From Ahrensia kielensis DSM 5890 (GTDB lineage Bacteria > Pseudomonadota > Alphaproteobacteria > Rhizobiales > Rhizobiaceae), in contig NZ_KB894535.1 in the NCBI RefSeq assembly GCF_000374465.1, forward strand, positions 1 through 63,356: a DNA stretch of 63,356 nt, read 5' to 3'. The notes beneath the pieces are model-generated. The model was not told where the DNA came from and ran no database searches. It saw only the letters and a program-made list of their open reading frames with translations. A program made the translations under genes and the position numbers. This document shows positions 35,321 to 44,405 of the stretch, piece by piece (the first letter of the stretch is position 1; each line of letters begins with the position of its first letter).

Positions 35321-36484
35321 ATGCGTGACGCAACTAAAGCTGTACATCATCCCATAATATCAACAGAGGGCTACGCTGCTTTAAGCGTGCCTACACACCG
35401 AGCTTCAACGATTGTTTTCGAAGATTCCGATGCATATGCCACTCGCGGGCAGCGCGATCTTGATAATTATTCATACGGTATGCACGGCACACCTACGCAG
35501 CGCGTCTTAGAAGCGCAATTAACTGAGCTTGAAGGTGGACTGCGCACTGTGATCATTCCATCGGGGCAGGCGGCAATTGCTATCATTTTTCTATCTGTAT
35601 TGAAAACTGGCGATCATGTTTTGATCGCGGAGACAGCCTATCCACCTGCAATTGGTTTTTGTCGAAACTTTCTTGAGCTTCGTGGGATCAGCTTTAGCAC
35701 TTATCCACCAGGCATAGGTGCAGGGATTGAAGAATATATCACTGACAACACGAAACTAATTTGGATGGAGTCTCCCGGTTCGACAACGATGGAGGTGGAG
35801 GATGTGCCAGCCATTGTATCTGTTGCGCGAGGCCGTAATATACTTACCGGAATCGATAATACGTGGGCAACGCCGCTTCTGTTCAAGCCGCTTGCACATG
35901 GCGTAGATTTTTCGATGCAGGCGCTTACTAAATATCCATCAGGGCATTCAGACATATTGATGGGCTCTGTTACGGTCAATGATCTTGATCTTCGAAAAGG
36001 TTTGCGTGACCAAATGCGCATGCTTGGTATGCATACCGCCCCTGATGCAATTTCACTGGTGCTGCGTGGCCTTGAAACTATGGCATTGCGTTTGACTCAT
36101 GTGGGCAAGATTGCCGGTAAATTTGCCGCGCAGATTAATGAGCGAGGTGACTGCGAAGTGCTGTTTCCTGCTCTGCCTGAGAGCCCAGGGCACGACATTT
36201 GGAAGCGTGATTTTTCCGGGTCAAGTGGCCTGTTTTCTGTTGTCTTACCTGAAGCATGGGAGCCGAATTTAGATCAGGCGCTTGATGCAATGCAGGTATT
36301 CGCAATTGGTGCGTCATGGGGTGGAACACACAGTCTGATTGCGCCGATGAATATATCCGCAAACAGAGACACACCACACGCCAGAAATGACAGAATAATA
36401 TTACGTATCAATATTGGTTTGGAAGACCCCGCCGACATAGGCGCTGATTTGGATTTGTTTTTCCAGCTACTTTCCGCCGATTGA
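35321..36484 (+). CDS. PLP-dependent cystathionine beta-lyase-like enzyme
   Basis: Cys/Met-metabolism PLP enzyme (MetC/cystathionine gamma-synthase fold), 387 residues. PLP contacts include SYGMHGTPTQRVLEAQLTEL, IIPSGQAAIAIIFLSVL, IWMESPGSTTMEVED, TGIDNTWATPLLFKPL and SMQALTKYPSGHSDILMG, with the Schiff-base Lys near 205. Such enzymes cleave C-S bonds of cystathionine, cystine or related amino acids to pyruvate, ammonia and a thiol. The gene is followed directly by a complete amino-acid ABC transporter, so the imported substrate may be the lyase substrate. Exact specificity is unclear. Confidence 0.88.
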   Translation: MRDATKAVHHPIISTEGYAALSVPTHRASTIVFEDSDAYATRGQRDLDNYSYGMHGTPTQRVLEAQLTELEGGLRTVIIPSGQAAIAIIFLSVLKTGDHVLIAETAYPPAIGFCRNFLELRGISFSTYPPGIGAGIEEYITDNTKLIWMESPGSTTMEVEDVPAIVSVARGRNILTGIDNTWATPLLFKPLAHGVDFSMQALTKYPSGHSDILMGSVTVNDLDLRKGLRDQMRMLGMHTAPDAISLVLRGLETMALRLTHVGKIAGKFAAQINERGDCEVLFPALPESPGHDIWKRDFSGSSGLFSVVLPEAWEPNLDQALDAMQVFAIGASWGGTHSLIAPMNISANRDTPHARNDRIILRINIGLEDPADIGADLDLFFQLLSAD

Positions 36485-36543
36485 TCTCAAATTTCATACT
36501 TAATCGCCTCATGACTAGCTTAAAACCTCAAGGAGAGAAATGA

Positions 36544-37554
36544 ATGAAACAAACTATTCTAATTGCAGCAGCGCTTAGCTTGTTGGCAACTGCCGCAAGC
36601 GCACAATCCATGTTGGAAACGGTAAAGGAACGCGGTCGGTTGATTTGCGGTTCGAGTCAAGGAACACCTGGCTTTGGTGCACCTGATGACAACGGCTACT
36701 GGCGCGGCCTTGATATTGATACCTGCCGGGCAGTTGCTGTTGCAGTATTGGATGACAAAGATGCCGTTGATTTTGTCCCGCTGTCCGGTCAACAACGCAT
36801 ACCCGCACTCCAAACCGGTGAAATCGATATGTTGCCGCGTACTATGACATGGACGCTGCAACGCGATGCCAACGGCATAAACTTCACAACACCGAATTAT
36901 TATGAGTTCACCGGTTTTATGATGCCTAAAAGCCTTGGCATTACTGAAGTTACGGGCATGACAGGCGCATCTGTTTGCGTGCAGACAGGCTCAACCACAG
37001 AGGTTGTGGTCAATGATGTCTCGGCAAAAAATGACCTTGATCTGAAGCCAATCGTTTTCGACAACACTTCAGCTGCGCGCCAAGCGTTTTTCAGTGGTCG
37101 TTGCGATGCACTTATTACTGATGCAGGTGCATTGGCCTCAGTGCGGGCAACGATGTCTGATAAACCCGATGATTATGTAATCTTTCCGGCGACAGATTAT
37201 GCTGATGCGTTGACACCAGCTGTTCGAGCCGGTGATGATCAATGGATGGATATTGTAACATGGTCCATTCAAGCGCTTATTGCTGCTGAAGCCTTTGGTT
37301 TGAACAAAGATAATGTAGAAGAAGCTCTTAAAAGCGAAGATCCACGCATACGTCGTTTTTTAGGAACTGATCCTGGTAACGGTTCTGCACTCGGATTAAC
37401 GGATGACTTTGCGTACCGGATCGTTAAGCAGATCGGAAACTACAGTGAAGTTTTTGATCGCAATGTTGGTAAAGATAGCCCTCTAAATCTTGAGCGTGGA
37501 CGCAATGCATTGTTCACAGATGGCGGTCTTATGTTCCCGTTGGCATTCCAGTAA
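36544..37554 (+). CDS. aapJ: Amino-acid ABC transporter binding protein (AapJ-like)
   Basis: Periplasmic amino-acid-binding protein of the SBP_bac_3 family, AapJ branch, 336 residues. A signal peptide ends at ASAQ near residue 21. SMLETVKERGRLICGSSQGT, RGLDIDTCRAVAVAVL, DMLPRTMTWTLQRDANGINF and CDALITDAGALASVRATM match AapJ-type general amino-acid binding proteins. AGGAGAG precedes the ATG. It is the first gene of a four-gene transporter (J, Q, M, P order). The lyase gene upstream suggests a sulfur amino acid may be among its ligands. Confidence 0.88.
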   Translation: MKQTILIAAALSLLATAASAQSMLETVKERGRLICGSSQGTPGFGAPDDNGYWRGLDIDTCRAVAVAVLDDKDAVDFVPLSGQQRIPALQTGEIDMLPRTMTWTLQRDANGINFTTPNYYEFTGFMMPKSLGITEVTGMTGASVCVQTGSTTEVVVNDVSAKNDLDLKPIVFDNTSAARQAFFSGRCDALITDAGALASVRATMSDKPDDYVIFPATDYADALTPAVRAGDDQWMDIVTWSIQALIAAEAFGLNKDNVEEALKSEDPRIRRFLGTDPGNGSALGLTDDFAYRIVKQIGNYSEVFDRNVGKDSPLNLERGRNALFTDGGLMFPLAFQ

Positions 37555-37556
37555 TT

Positions 37557-38702
37557 ATGTTCAGCACTCTTTGGTATTCCGCACGACTTCGCGGCTGGAT
37601 TACACAGATCGCCCTTTTGGGCGGTCTGGCAACCTTTCTGCTGTGGGTCGGGAGCAACACTGTGCAAAACCTAGCGCAGCGTGGCATTAGGACTGGCTTG
37701 GACTTTTTGTCTCGCCCGGCGCGATTTCCAATCTCTGAATCGATTATAACTTACGATCCATCTAACAGTTTCTTATGGGCTTATGTTGTCGGTGTTGCCA
37801 ACACATTATGGCTATCTTTTGTCACAATTCTGCTGGCGACACTGCTTGGATTAGCCGTCGGCCTCGCACGCCGGTCTTTACATCCTCTATTATCAAAACA
37901 AGCAATGATATTCGTTACAATCATGCGGAATATCCCGCTGATCGTTCAGTTGCTATTTTGGTATGGCGTTTGTACTTCGCTTTTTCCCGCGCCACGCGAT
38001 GCACTCAACCCACTGCCGGGCGTGTTCCTGTCGCTGCGAGGGGTATATGCGCCATCGTTTTTGGCTGGCCCCAATGCCTTGCCATTTATGCTGGTAGTTG
38101 TTGCCGCGTTACTCATAGTGCTTTGGCAAGTGACTCGGCTTTTGCGTCGCGGCTCACAGAAACGAATTATAATTCCCACTGGGTTCCTGATGTGGGTTGG
38201 CATATCGGCTGGATTATATAAGCTCTTTCAAGCGCCAGTTTCATTAGAGTTTCCCGAGCTGACCGGATTGAACTTTCGTGGCGGATCATATCTTTCTCCT
38301 GAATTCGTCGCCATCGTATTTGGTTTAACGCTCTATACGTCTGCATTTATAGGCGAAATCATTCGTGGCGGTATCGAAGCTGTCAGTAAAGGGCAGTGGG
38401 AAGGTGCGCGTGCGCTCGGATTGAGTGAACGACACATAATGTTCAGAATCATTCTACCGCAAGCGCTACGAGTCATAATCCCGCCAATGACATCCCAGTA
38501 TTTGTCGACTGTCAAAAACACAACGCTGGCTGTTGCTGTTGGTTACCCTGAGCTGGGGCTCGTCGTAAACACGGTGATCAACCAGACAGGCCAAGCCTTG
38601 GAAAGCATTATGATTATGCTTGGTGTCTACTTAAGTATCTCGCTTTCTGTTTCTCTTTTCATGAACTGGTACAATGCACATGTTGCATTGGTGGAGCGTT
38701 AA
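37557..38702 (+). CDS. aapQ: Amino-acid ABC transporter permease (AapQ-like)
   Basis: Inner-membrane permease of the HisM/GlnP family, 381 residues, longer than average as in AapQ because of an extra N-terminal helix and inserted segment. NTLWLSFVTILLATLLGLAV marks the permease core, ALGLSERHIMFRIILPQALR is the cytoplasmic EAA-type loop that contacts the ATPase, and TSQYLSTVKNTTLAVAVGYP is typical of the family. The start lies two bases after the aapJ stop. It forms the channel together with the AapM-like protein. Confidence 0.88.
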   Translation: MFSTLWYSARLRGWITQIALLGGLATFLLWVGSNTVQNLAQRGIRTGLDFLSRPARFPISESIITYDPSNSFLWAYVVGVANTLWLSFVTILLATLLGLAVGLARRSLHPLLSKQAMIFVTIMRNIPLIVQLLFWYGVCTSLFPAPRDALNPLPGVFLSLRGVYAPSFLAGPNALPFMLVVVAALLIVLWQVTRLLRRGSQKRIIIPTGFLMWVGISAGLYKLFQAPVSLEFPELTGLNFRGGSYLSPEFVAIVFGLTLYTSAFIGEIIRGGIEAVSKGQWEGARALGLSERHIMFRIILPQALRVIIPPMTSQYLSTVKNTTLAVAVGYPELGLVVNTVINQTGQALESIMIMLGVYLSISLSVSLFMNWYNAHVALVER

Positions 38703-38703
38703 A

Positions 38704-39786
38704 ATGGCTATCGGCGAAACAAACGTCCCGCTTACGGCATTGCCGCTCAAACCCAAGCAACCTTGGATGAAGCTATTTTTTGGTGATGTATTTTCTAGTT
38801 TTCTAACGATCCTATCTATTTTGATTGTGATCAGTCTATTGCCGGGGCTAAATTGGGCATTGTTCAATGCTACATGGCCCGGCGGTACGCCTGAGGCTTG
38901 CCGTGATGGTGGAGCATGTTGGGCATTCGTCGGGGCTAAATCACGACTTATTCTGTTCGGTCTATATCCTCCAGAACATCAATGGCGTGCTACACTCGTT
39001 ATCGTGCTTATCATTGCGATGGTCCTTGCGTCACTATCGCCGCGGATGTGGGGCAACAAACTCATAATGCTCTGGGGAGCAGGTATTGCGCTTATGCTGA
39101 TACTTATGGGCGGTGGTTTATTGGGTCTTGATACGGTGCCGACATCTAAATGGGGTGGTCTACCTGTCGTTTTGATGCTCGCAGTTTTATCACTTGGTAT
39201 GGGGTTTCCCATCGCCGTTTTACTGGCCCTTGGCCGTCGGGGATCATTGCCTGTCGCGCGCGCTGTTTGTACTTTTATTATCGAACTGGTTCGCGGTCTT
39301 CCACTCGTTGGTTTATTGTTTGTGGCAGCAATTTTGCTTCCATTATTTCTGCCACCCGATTGGACGATTGATAAGCTTGGACGTACGCTTGCCGCTCTCA
39401 CAATATTCTCATCCGCTTATCTCGCAGAAGTCGTTCGCGGTGGCCTGCAAGGTCTCGATAAGGGGCAGGGTGAAGCAGCACAGGCGCTTGGTATACCTTA
39501 TTGGAAAGTGATTTGGCACATAATACTGCCTCAGGCGATCCAAAATGTAATTCCACCGCTGACAAACACTGCGATTGTTATGGTAAAAAATACGTCGCTG
39601 GTTTTGATCGTAGGTATTTTTGATATGCTCAGCGCTGCACGTAGTGCAGCAACTGATCCAACTTGGCCGGCTCCTTCGACGGAAGGCTATTTATTCGTTG
39701 CGCTCATCTATTTTGCCATTTGTGTTTCAATTTCAATATATGCTCGTCATCTCGAAAATGGCGTTCGTGCAAGGAGCCATTCATGA
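38704..39786 (+). CDS. aapM: Amino-acid ABC transporter permease (AapM-like)
   Basis: Second inner-membrane permease of the Aap-type importer, 360 residues from ATG 38704. The N terminus carries extra hydrophobic segments as in AapM; the conserved loop [20 protein letters not shown] and [20 protein letters not shown] lie in the C-terminal half. An upstream in-frame ATG at 38674 lies inside aapQ and is rejected. Its stop overlaps the start of the ATPase gene. Confidence 0.88.
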   Translation: MAIGETNVPLTALPLKPKQPWMKLFFGDVFSSFLTILSILIVISLLPGLNWALFNATWPGGTPEACRDGGACWAFVGAKSRLILFGLYPPEHQWRATLVIVLIIAMVLASLSPRMWGNKLIMLWGAGIALMLILMGGGLLGLDTVPTSKWGGLPVVLMLAVLSLGMGFPIAVLLALGRRGSLPVARAVCTFIIELVRGLPLVGLLFVAAILLPLFLPPDWTIDKLGRTLAALTIFSSAYLAEVVRGGLQGLDKGQGEAAQALGIPYWKVIWHIILPQAIQNVIPPLTNTAIVMVKNTSLVLIVGIFDMLSAARSAATDPTWPAPSTEGYLFVALIYFAICVSISIYARHLENGVRARSHS

Positions 39787-40526
39787 CCCCACAAAGCAAT
39801 GCAATCGAAGTGCGTGCGCTCAACAAATTTTATGGCGAGTTTCATGCTTTGAAGTCAATTGGTTTCCAAGTTGAACAAGGAGAGCGGGTTGTCATTTGCG
39901 GGCCTTCTGGGTCCGGCAAGTCTACGCTCATCCGTTGTTTAAATAGGCTAGAAATACATCAAAGTGGATTTGTCAGTGTGCAAGGGATTGAGCTTGGTGA
40001 CGATTTACGTAATCTCGACGCCGTGCGGCGTGAGGCGGGAATGGTTTTTCAACATTTCAATCTGTTTCCGCATATCACCGTTTTGCAGAACTGCTCTCTT
40101 CCTCAAACATTGTCACGGGGCACTAAGCGCAACGATGCAGAAACAAAAGCACGTGAAATGTTGAGCCGTGTCCACATCTTAGACCAAGCTGATAAATTTC
40201 CAGGCCAATTGTCTGGCGGTCAGCAGCAGCGTGTTGCGATTGCCCGAGCGCTTTGCATGGAGCCTAAGATCATGCTTTTTGACGAGCCAACCTCAGCGCT
40301 TGATCCTGAAATGATACGTGAAGTTTTGGAAACCATGATTGATTTGGCCACAGGCGGTATGACCATGGTGGTTGTAACTCATGAAATGGGATTTGCACGT
40401 GAGGTAGCCGACCGCGTTGTTTATATGGAAGCCGGAGAAATCGTTGAGAGTGCACCACCTGCTACCTTTTTCAAAACGCAAAAAGACCAGCGTACCAAAA
40501 GGTTCTTATCCCGCATTCTTTCCTAG
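39783..40526 (+). CDS. aapP: Amino-acid ABC transporter ATPase (AapP-like)
   Basis: Cytoplasmic ATPase of 247 residues that energises the Aap-type importer. Walker [19 protein letters not shown], signature [19 protein letters not shown], Walker [16 protein letters not shown] and the switch His in [17 protein letters not shown] are all intact. The start at 39783 overlaps the aapM stop (ATGA) and follows AAGGAGCC; the longer frame from 39663 lies inside aapM. A strong terminator follows 45 bp downstream. Confidence 0.92.
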   Translation: MTPQSNAIEVRALNKFYGEFHALKSIGFQVEQGERVVICGPSGSGKSTLIRCLNRLEIHQSGFVSVQGIELGDDLRNLDAVRREAGMVFQHFNLFPHITVLQNCSLPQTLSRGTKRNDAETKAREMLSRVHILDQADKFPGQLSGGQQQRVAIARALCMEPKIMLFDEPTSALDPEMIREVLETMIDLATGGMTMVVVTHEMGFAREVADRVVYMEAGEIVESAPPATFFKTQKDQRTKRFLSRILS

Positions 40527-40570
40527 ATATTTAAGAGGCAGTATTACTTTCAATGTATTTAAATTTCTTT

Positions 40571-40598
40571 GGGTTCGGCAAAGTATTTTGCCGAACCC
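40571..40598. terminator. Bidirectional terminator after aapP
   Basis: GGGTTCGGCAAA (40571-40582) and TTTGCCGAACCC (40587-40598) form a perfect 12-bp stem with loop GTAT. T-rich sequence follows on the plus strand and an A-rich stretch precedes it, so it can end both the Aap operon and the convergent PepSY gene. Confidence 0.9.
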
Positions 40599-40610
40599 AT
40601 ATTTCTTTGT

Positions 40611-41990
40611 TTATGCCGGTTGGAATTTTTTCAGCGTGTAAATGCTAACTTCCAATGCAGCGATAACGAGCAGTGACAGACCGACCAATGGGAAGAATAT
40701 TCCCGCAATGATCGCTATTACAAACACACCGCGCGGGATGCGCCAATCGGCAGGAACTTTTGGTGCGCCCAGCGCTCCTTTGGGACGTCTCTTCCACCAG
40801 ATTATAGCAGCTGAAACAGCCAAAAGTACCATGGCGATACATGCTAAAAGCAATACGATTTGGTTTGCTAACCCGAATGCTTGCCCCATATGGATACCTA
40901 TCCCCCATTCTGCAGCCCATCCCAGTGCTCCTAGATCAGACAGTCCCATATCCACCAGAACCTCGCCTGTATATTGATCTAGGTGAATGATACGTTCTTG
41001 ACTAACATTATTGGGGTAAACAGATGCTGTAAACACCCCGTCAGGTGTACTTGGAATATTCAGTTTGTAACCTGCATGAATACCTAAATTTTCTACATTG
41101 GCGATGACTTTATCAATGGCGACAGGGACACCTTCTGAGGCTTGAGACAATGGCATAGGCTGCTTTTCAATCGCCCATGGTGAGCGGTCGAGTGCTTCGC
41201 CAACTGGGACAGTGGATGTCGGGTATTTACTCCAATATCCATCTGGCATGCCAAGGTCAGCAGCATAGGATAATTCATAGAATTTATCACCCCACACGCC
41301 AGACCAAGGCAAACCTGTCATCGCTAGAAACACGATAAAAATAGCCGCATAGATGCCAGTCACCGCATGAATATCACGCCATAGCGGTCTGCCTTTCGTC
41401 TTGCGTGGAAGATAGACGCCGACATTGCGAGAGCGTGGCCACCACAAATAAATGCCGGTTCCGACGAGTAGAACCATCCATCCTGCGGCTGCTTCTATGA
41501 TGCGATTGCCCCACCAACCGACATATTCGAGGCTGTGTAATTTGCGCACGACATACATTAACGATGTGCCCGAGGAACCAACATCCCAAGCTGTTCCAAG
41601 AACCGTGCCATCATAAGGGTTTACGTAGATGATGTTCTTGACGCCGTCCTGATCTGCAATACTGACTTCTGCCGCGCGATTGGGCGCTTCGGAAGATAAA
41701 TAGGCCTTCAATGTGCCAGGGTAAGAAGCCAATGCATTGGATGTTAGAACTGATGGTGCAAGCTGGGGCGATGATATAGGTTCGACAATGCGAAGATCAG
41801 AATAGAGCGTGTTATTAATTTCATCCTTAAATAGATAAATTCCGCCGGTCACAGCAATCAGGATCATAAACGGTAGAACGATCAACCCTGCATAAAAATG
41901 CCATCGCCAAACAGCGCGGTATAGGGCAGATGTTGTAGGGTTGGATGTAGCAGTTTGTTCGGCAACATGCGTCGCTTCAATAGAGACCAT
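40611..41990 (-). CDS. PepSY-associated membrane protein (PiuB-like)
   Basis: Inner-membrane protein of the PepSY_TM family, 459 residues. An N-terminal helix (YAGLIVLPFMILIAVTGGIY), middle helices (AAGWMVLLVGTGIYLWWPR, GIYAAIFIVFLAMTG) and two C-terminal helices surround periplasmic PepSY-like segments; LHSLEYVGWWGNRIIEAAAG is typical. Relatives (PiuB, FsqB-like) are iron-regulated and often reduce or help import siderophore- or metal-bound substrates. AAGGAGAG precedes the ATG. The gene upstream on the same strand encodes a DUF2946-like protein, so the two may form a metal-linked operon. No TonB receptor is visible. Confidence 0.85.
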   Translation of the reverse strand: MVSIEATHVAEQTATSNPTTSALYRAVWRWHFYAGLIVLPFMILIAVTGGIYLFKDEINNTLYSDLRIVEPISSPQLAPSVLTSNALASYPGTLKAYLSSEAPNRAAEVSIADQDGVKNIIYVNPYDGTVLGTAWDVGSSGTSLMYVVRKLHSLEYVGWWGNRIIEAAAGWMVLLVGTGIYLWWPRSRNVGVYLPRKTKGRPLWRDIHAVTGIYAAIFIVFLAMTGLPWSGVWGDKFYELSYAADLGMPDGYWSKYPTSTVPVGEALDRSPWAIEKQPMPLSQASEGVPVAIDKVIANVENLGIHAGYKLNIPSTPDGVFTASVYPNNVSQERIIHLDQYTGEVLVDMGLSDLGALGWAAEWGIGIHMGQAFGLANQIVLLLACIAMVLLAVSAAIIWWKRRPKGALGAPKVPADWRIPRGVFVIAIIAGIFFPLVGLSLLVIAALEVSIYTLKKFQPA

Positions 41991-42032
41991 TTGTCTCTCC
42001 TTCGATATAATTACAATGATTTGGGATTGAAA

Positions 42033-42410
42033 TTAGATCGAATGCGGCGGGGCTCTGGCGTTGCAGCTATAATGAATATCTTGGAGTAATAAAGGTGCTT
42101 CGCCATGCGTGCATAAGCGTATATCTTTAAATACTGCATGTGCCAATAGGAACGTAGGTTGGGGTAGAACAACAGCATGCATTTGCATGGACCAGTCACA
42201 TGGATGGTGCGTATCGTTTTCTATAGGTTTGCCATTCTTATCGACTGTAATGGTCTGCAGACTGTCACCTGAACAGATGACGATTTCTATGCCTTGTTTA
42301 GAAAATGAAGGCATTGTGCCTACTGAAAAAAACGCAAACAACATGAGTGGCCAAAACATTGTTGCAATGACCGTTTCTTTGATTTGACGATGACGTAGCG
42401 TTTTCATCAT
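42033..42410 (-). CDS. DUF2946-like small exported or membrane protein
   Basis: Protein of 125 residues with an N-terminal hydrophobic segment (about 13-33, signal or anchor). The core IEIVICSGDSLQTITVDKNG followed by THHPCDWSMQMHAVVLP resembles DUF2946 proteins, which carry Cys and His residues and occur beside copper and iron genes. It lies 42 bp upstream of the PepSY gene on the same strand and a perfect palindrome at 42470 lies about 60 bp before its start. Metal binding or sensing is inferred; the family match is from the Cys/His pattern and size only. Confidence 0.6.
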   Translation of the reverse strand: MMKTLRHRQIKETVIATMFWPLMLFAFFSVGTMPSFSKQGIEIVICSGDSLQTITVDKNGKPIENDTHHPCDWSMQMHAVVLPQPTFLLAHAVFKDIRLCTHGEAPLLLQDIHYSCNARAPPHSI

Positions 42411-42469
42411 GAATGAAAAATAGCGTGACTTGCGGCCAAGGGAAACTGATTGTTTTTAGTTTACATGCG

Positions 42470-42484
42470 ACTGTTTGAAACAGT
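42470..42484. promoter_or_regulatory. Palindrome upstream of the DUF2946/PepSY genes
   Basis: ACTGTTTGAAACAGT is a perfect inverted repeat (seven-base arms around one base). Its position, about 60 bp before a leftward gene pair linked to metals, suggests an operator. The regulator is unknown. Confidence 0.4.
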
Positions 42485-42503
42485 AGTTAGGATCAGGACT
42501 CTT

Positions 42504-42578
42504 TAGAGCCACCAAATGAATTTTGCAGCGATTGTTATTGCCGCCACGAAGACGTTTGCTTTTCGATCGTAGCGCGTT
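42504..42578 (-). pseudogene. IS5-family transposase 3' remnant
   Basis: The minus strand reads TRYDRKANVFVAAITIAA followed by KFIWWL and a stop, which is the C-terminal end of an IS5-family (IS427-like) transposase. Only about 25 codons remain and nothing upstream fits, so this is a scrap. Confidence 0.65.
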
Positions 42579-42582
42579 TCTG

Positions 42583-42700
42583 TATTGCAATTACAGAGCT
42601 GGCTTTGAAGCGGTAACTGTCATTGTCGGTCTCCAGTATGTGGTATCTGTGTTTTAACCGATCGAGCAAGGCATTGGTCATCTTGCCCCTCTAGGGCCAC
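42583..42700 (-). pseudogene. IS21-family IstB 3' remnant
   Basis: The minus strand reads MTNALLDRLKHRYHILETDN and DSYRFKASS, the C-terminal end of an IstB-type ATP-binding helper of IS21 elements. It abuts the IS5 scrap, so at least two insertions decayed here. From 42700 to 43127 I see no gene; that stretch may hold further IS sequence. Confidence 0.7.
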
Positions 42701-43127
42701 CGTCAAATGATGCTCAAAAATCCAATGTTTATCACTCCAATTAGCCCCGACACATCTGTTCAGGGGCAAGTTTTCACATGGGGCATATCTCAGTGGAAAT
42801 CCTGACCTCTTCTGGGTCAGTTATGAGTGGAATTCAACACAACTATTGCCTGATAGGATCAGGCTAGCAGCGATGTTTAACGAGCAGTTTTGAATCATTT
42901 TGAGACAAAATGAATCATGCTGGCAGCGGCTTGAAAGACGCTGAGCGTGCCATGCTGCGATGAAATACTGCGAAACGTTGAGGTTGCTGTTCAGTCAATA
43001 AATACAGGCTGTATATTATTTGTGAATCGAGCCTAAGTCCGTTCGTAGCGCTGATTGATTGTGGTTGAAATAGACTTTGGGATGAGTGATAAAAACCCAC
43101 TAACATGGGGAGCAATACATTACTAGG

Positions 43128-44126
43128 TTGATAGCAAGTTCTTTTCCGGTTCCAGAAACCATCTCGGAAGCGACTAAAAGAACATATAAAAAGCATATGA
43201 AGGCGATGTTAAATTCGTATTCCAAGGATAATTTGGGGGCCCAAAACGTTCAATATAACGGCTTCATAGATTGGTTTTGCGGACAACATTTTTGCTATTC
43301 GAAATCCACCATTCGTAGTTATACGGCGTCCATTCTCCTTTATCTGGAAAGCGCTCAAGGCATGGGTAAGTTTTCGGCCGATACTGCCGATAAACTTAAA
43401 AAGAAGTTAGAATATGGACCGACCCCGAAAGACCGTGGTGATGAAAAGAGAACGTCCTCCAAAAAGCTGAAAACCGTAAATGAAAAAGATGTGCATCGCT
43501 TAATAGCTGTATTTCGCAACAGCGGTAATGCAGAAGGTTTGTTTTATGCCAATTGGCTAGTTTTCTCGGCCCTCTTTTTTCCACGACCAAACGAATGGCA
43601 CGGTGCTAAAAATATAAAATGTGAAACGGATGATGGCGTAATTTTCTTTCTTAAGTTACCGAATTCAAAGAATTCAAATGGGCGCACTTTTGGCCCATAT
43701 CGTCATCTTGAGCTCAAACTAACAGGTGGTGCAATTTCTGAGTTGGAATTGTTTATCCGCGAATATAAGCGCAGAGCCTCAGAGCATAAAACTGAACGGC
43801 ACTATCATGATCAATTGCGTGGTATGATAAAACGCATTTGTGTAAAGCATAAAATCAAACCGTTTTCGCCATATGCATTACGCGGCCTTGGTATGGCTAC
43901 AGCCAAAAGATCGATGGATAGTTTAGCTGTCTCTTACGCAGCTGGGCACCGCTCAGATCGCACCAAAATTGAAAATTACCCTCGGACTAAACGGAAAGGA
44001 TCCGATTGGTTGAAGCCAGAAATGGCCTTTAGGGTAAGTGAAGATCAATGCAATTTAGTACGTGTAACAGGGCGAGTACGGTCTAAGAAAGATAAGACTT
44101 TGACTGTCCGGCACCAAGGTTTTTGA
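43128..44126 (+). CDS. Divergent tyrosine recombinase-like protein
   Basis: Protein of up to 332 residues related to tyrosine recombinases. An N-terminal SAM-like part (SEATKRTYKKHMKAMLNSY and STIRSYTASILLYLESA) leads to a catalytic domain with Arg153 (FFPRPNEW), Arg252 (SPYALRGLG), His274 (AAGHRSDRTK) and Tyr284 (IENY). The usual His of the HxxR box is Tyr249. No typical start is obvious: the frame opens after a stop at 43101, TTG 43128 has a poor ribosome binding site and the first ATG is 43197. It is flanked by IS scraps and a diverged repeat. It may be an integrase of a decayed or unusual element; activity is uncertain. Confidence 0.7.
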   Translation: MIASSFPVPETISEATKRTYKKHMKAMLNSYSKDNLGAQNVQYNGFIDWFCGQHFCYSKSTIRSYTASILLYLESAQGMGKFSADTADKLKKKLEYGPTPKDRGDEKRTSSKKLKTVNEKDVHRLIAVFRNSGNAEGLFYANWLVFSALFFPRPNEWHGAKNIKCETDDGVIFFLKLPNSKNSNGRTFGPYRHLELKLTGGAISELELFIREYKRRASEHKTERHYHDQLRGMIKRICVKHKIKPFSPYALRGLGMATAKRSMDSLAVSYAAGHRSDRTKIENYPRTKRKGSDWLKPEMAFRVSEDQCNLVRVTGRVRSKKDKTLTVRHQGF

Positions 44127-44143
44127 AAAATATAGCTGCTTAA

Positions 44144-44258
44144 ATTATGCGTTGAGTTCGCTGAAAACTTGCTGGACACGCGCAGTTACCATTGCAAACG
44201 AGACCATCAAAAAATTGCCTTCAAATCAGACAAATAAGCGTCAGTAATCACTCTTATA
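44144..44258. repeat. Short diverged repeat B (partner at 31284)
   Basis: Aligns over about 115 bases with 31284-31395. It follows the recombinase gene by 18 bp and may mark an element end. The rest of the gap to 44405 shows no gene or clear signal. Confidence 0.5.
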
Positions 44259-44405
44259 TGTGATCGTAGTATTTGCTTAAAGCTTCAAGAAACCCGATCC
44301 AGCTTATTAGCAATTTGGGCGGAGAGCATTCTTTCCCTACAGATTTGAAATCTGACGGTTTTGTGGAACCTTTCAGCAACGTTCGCGCACTGCTCTCTCG
44401 CTTCA

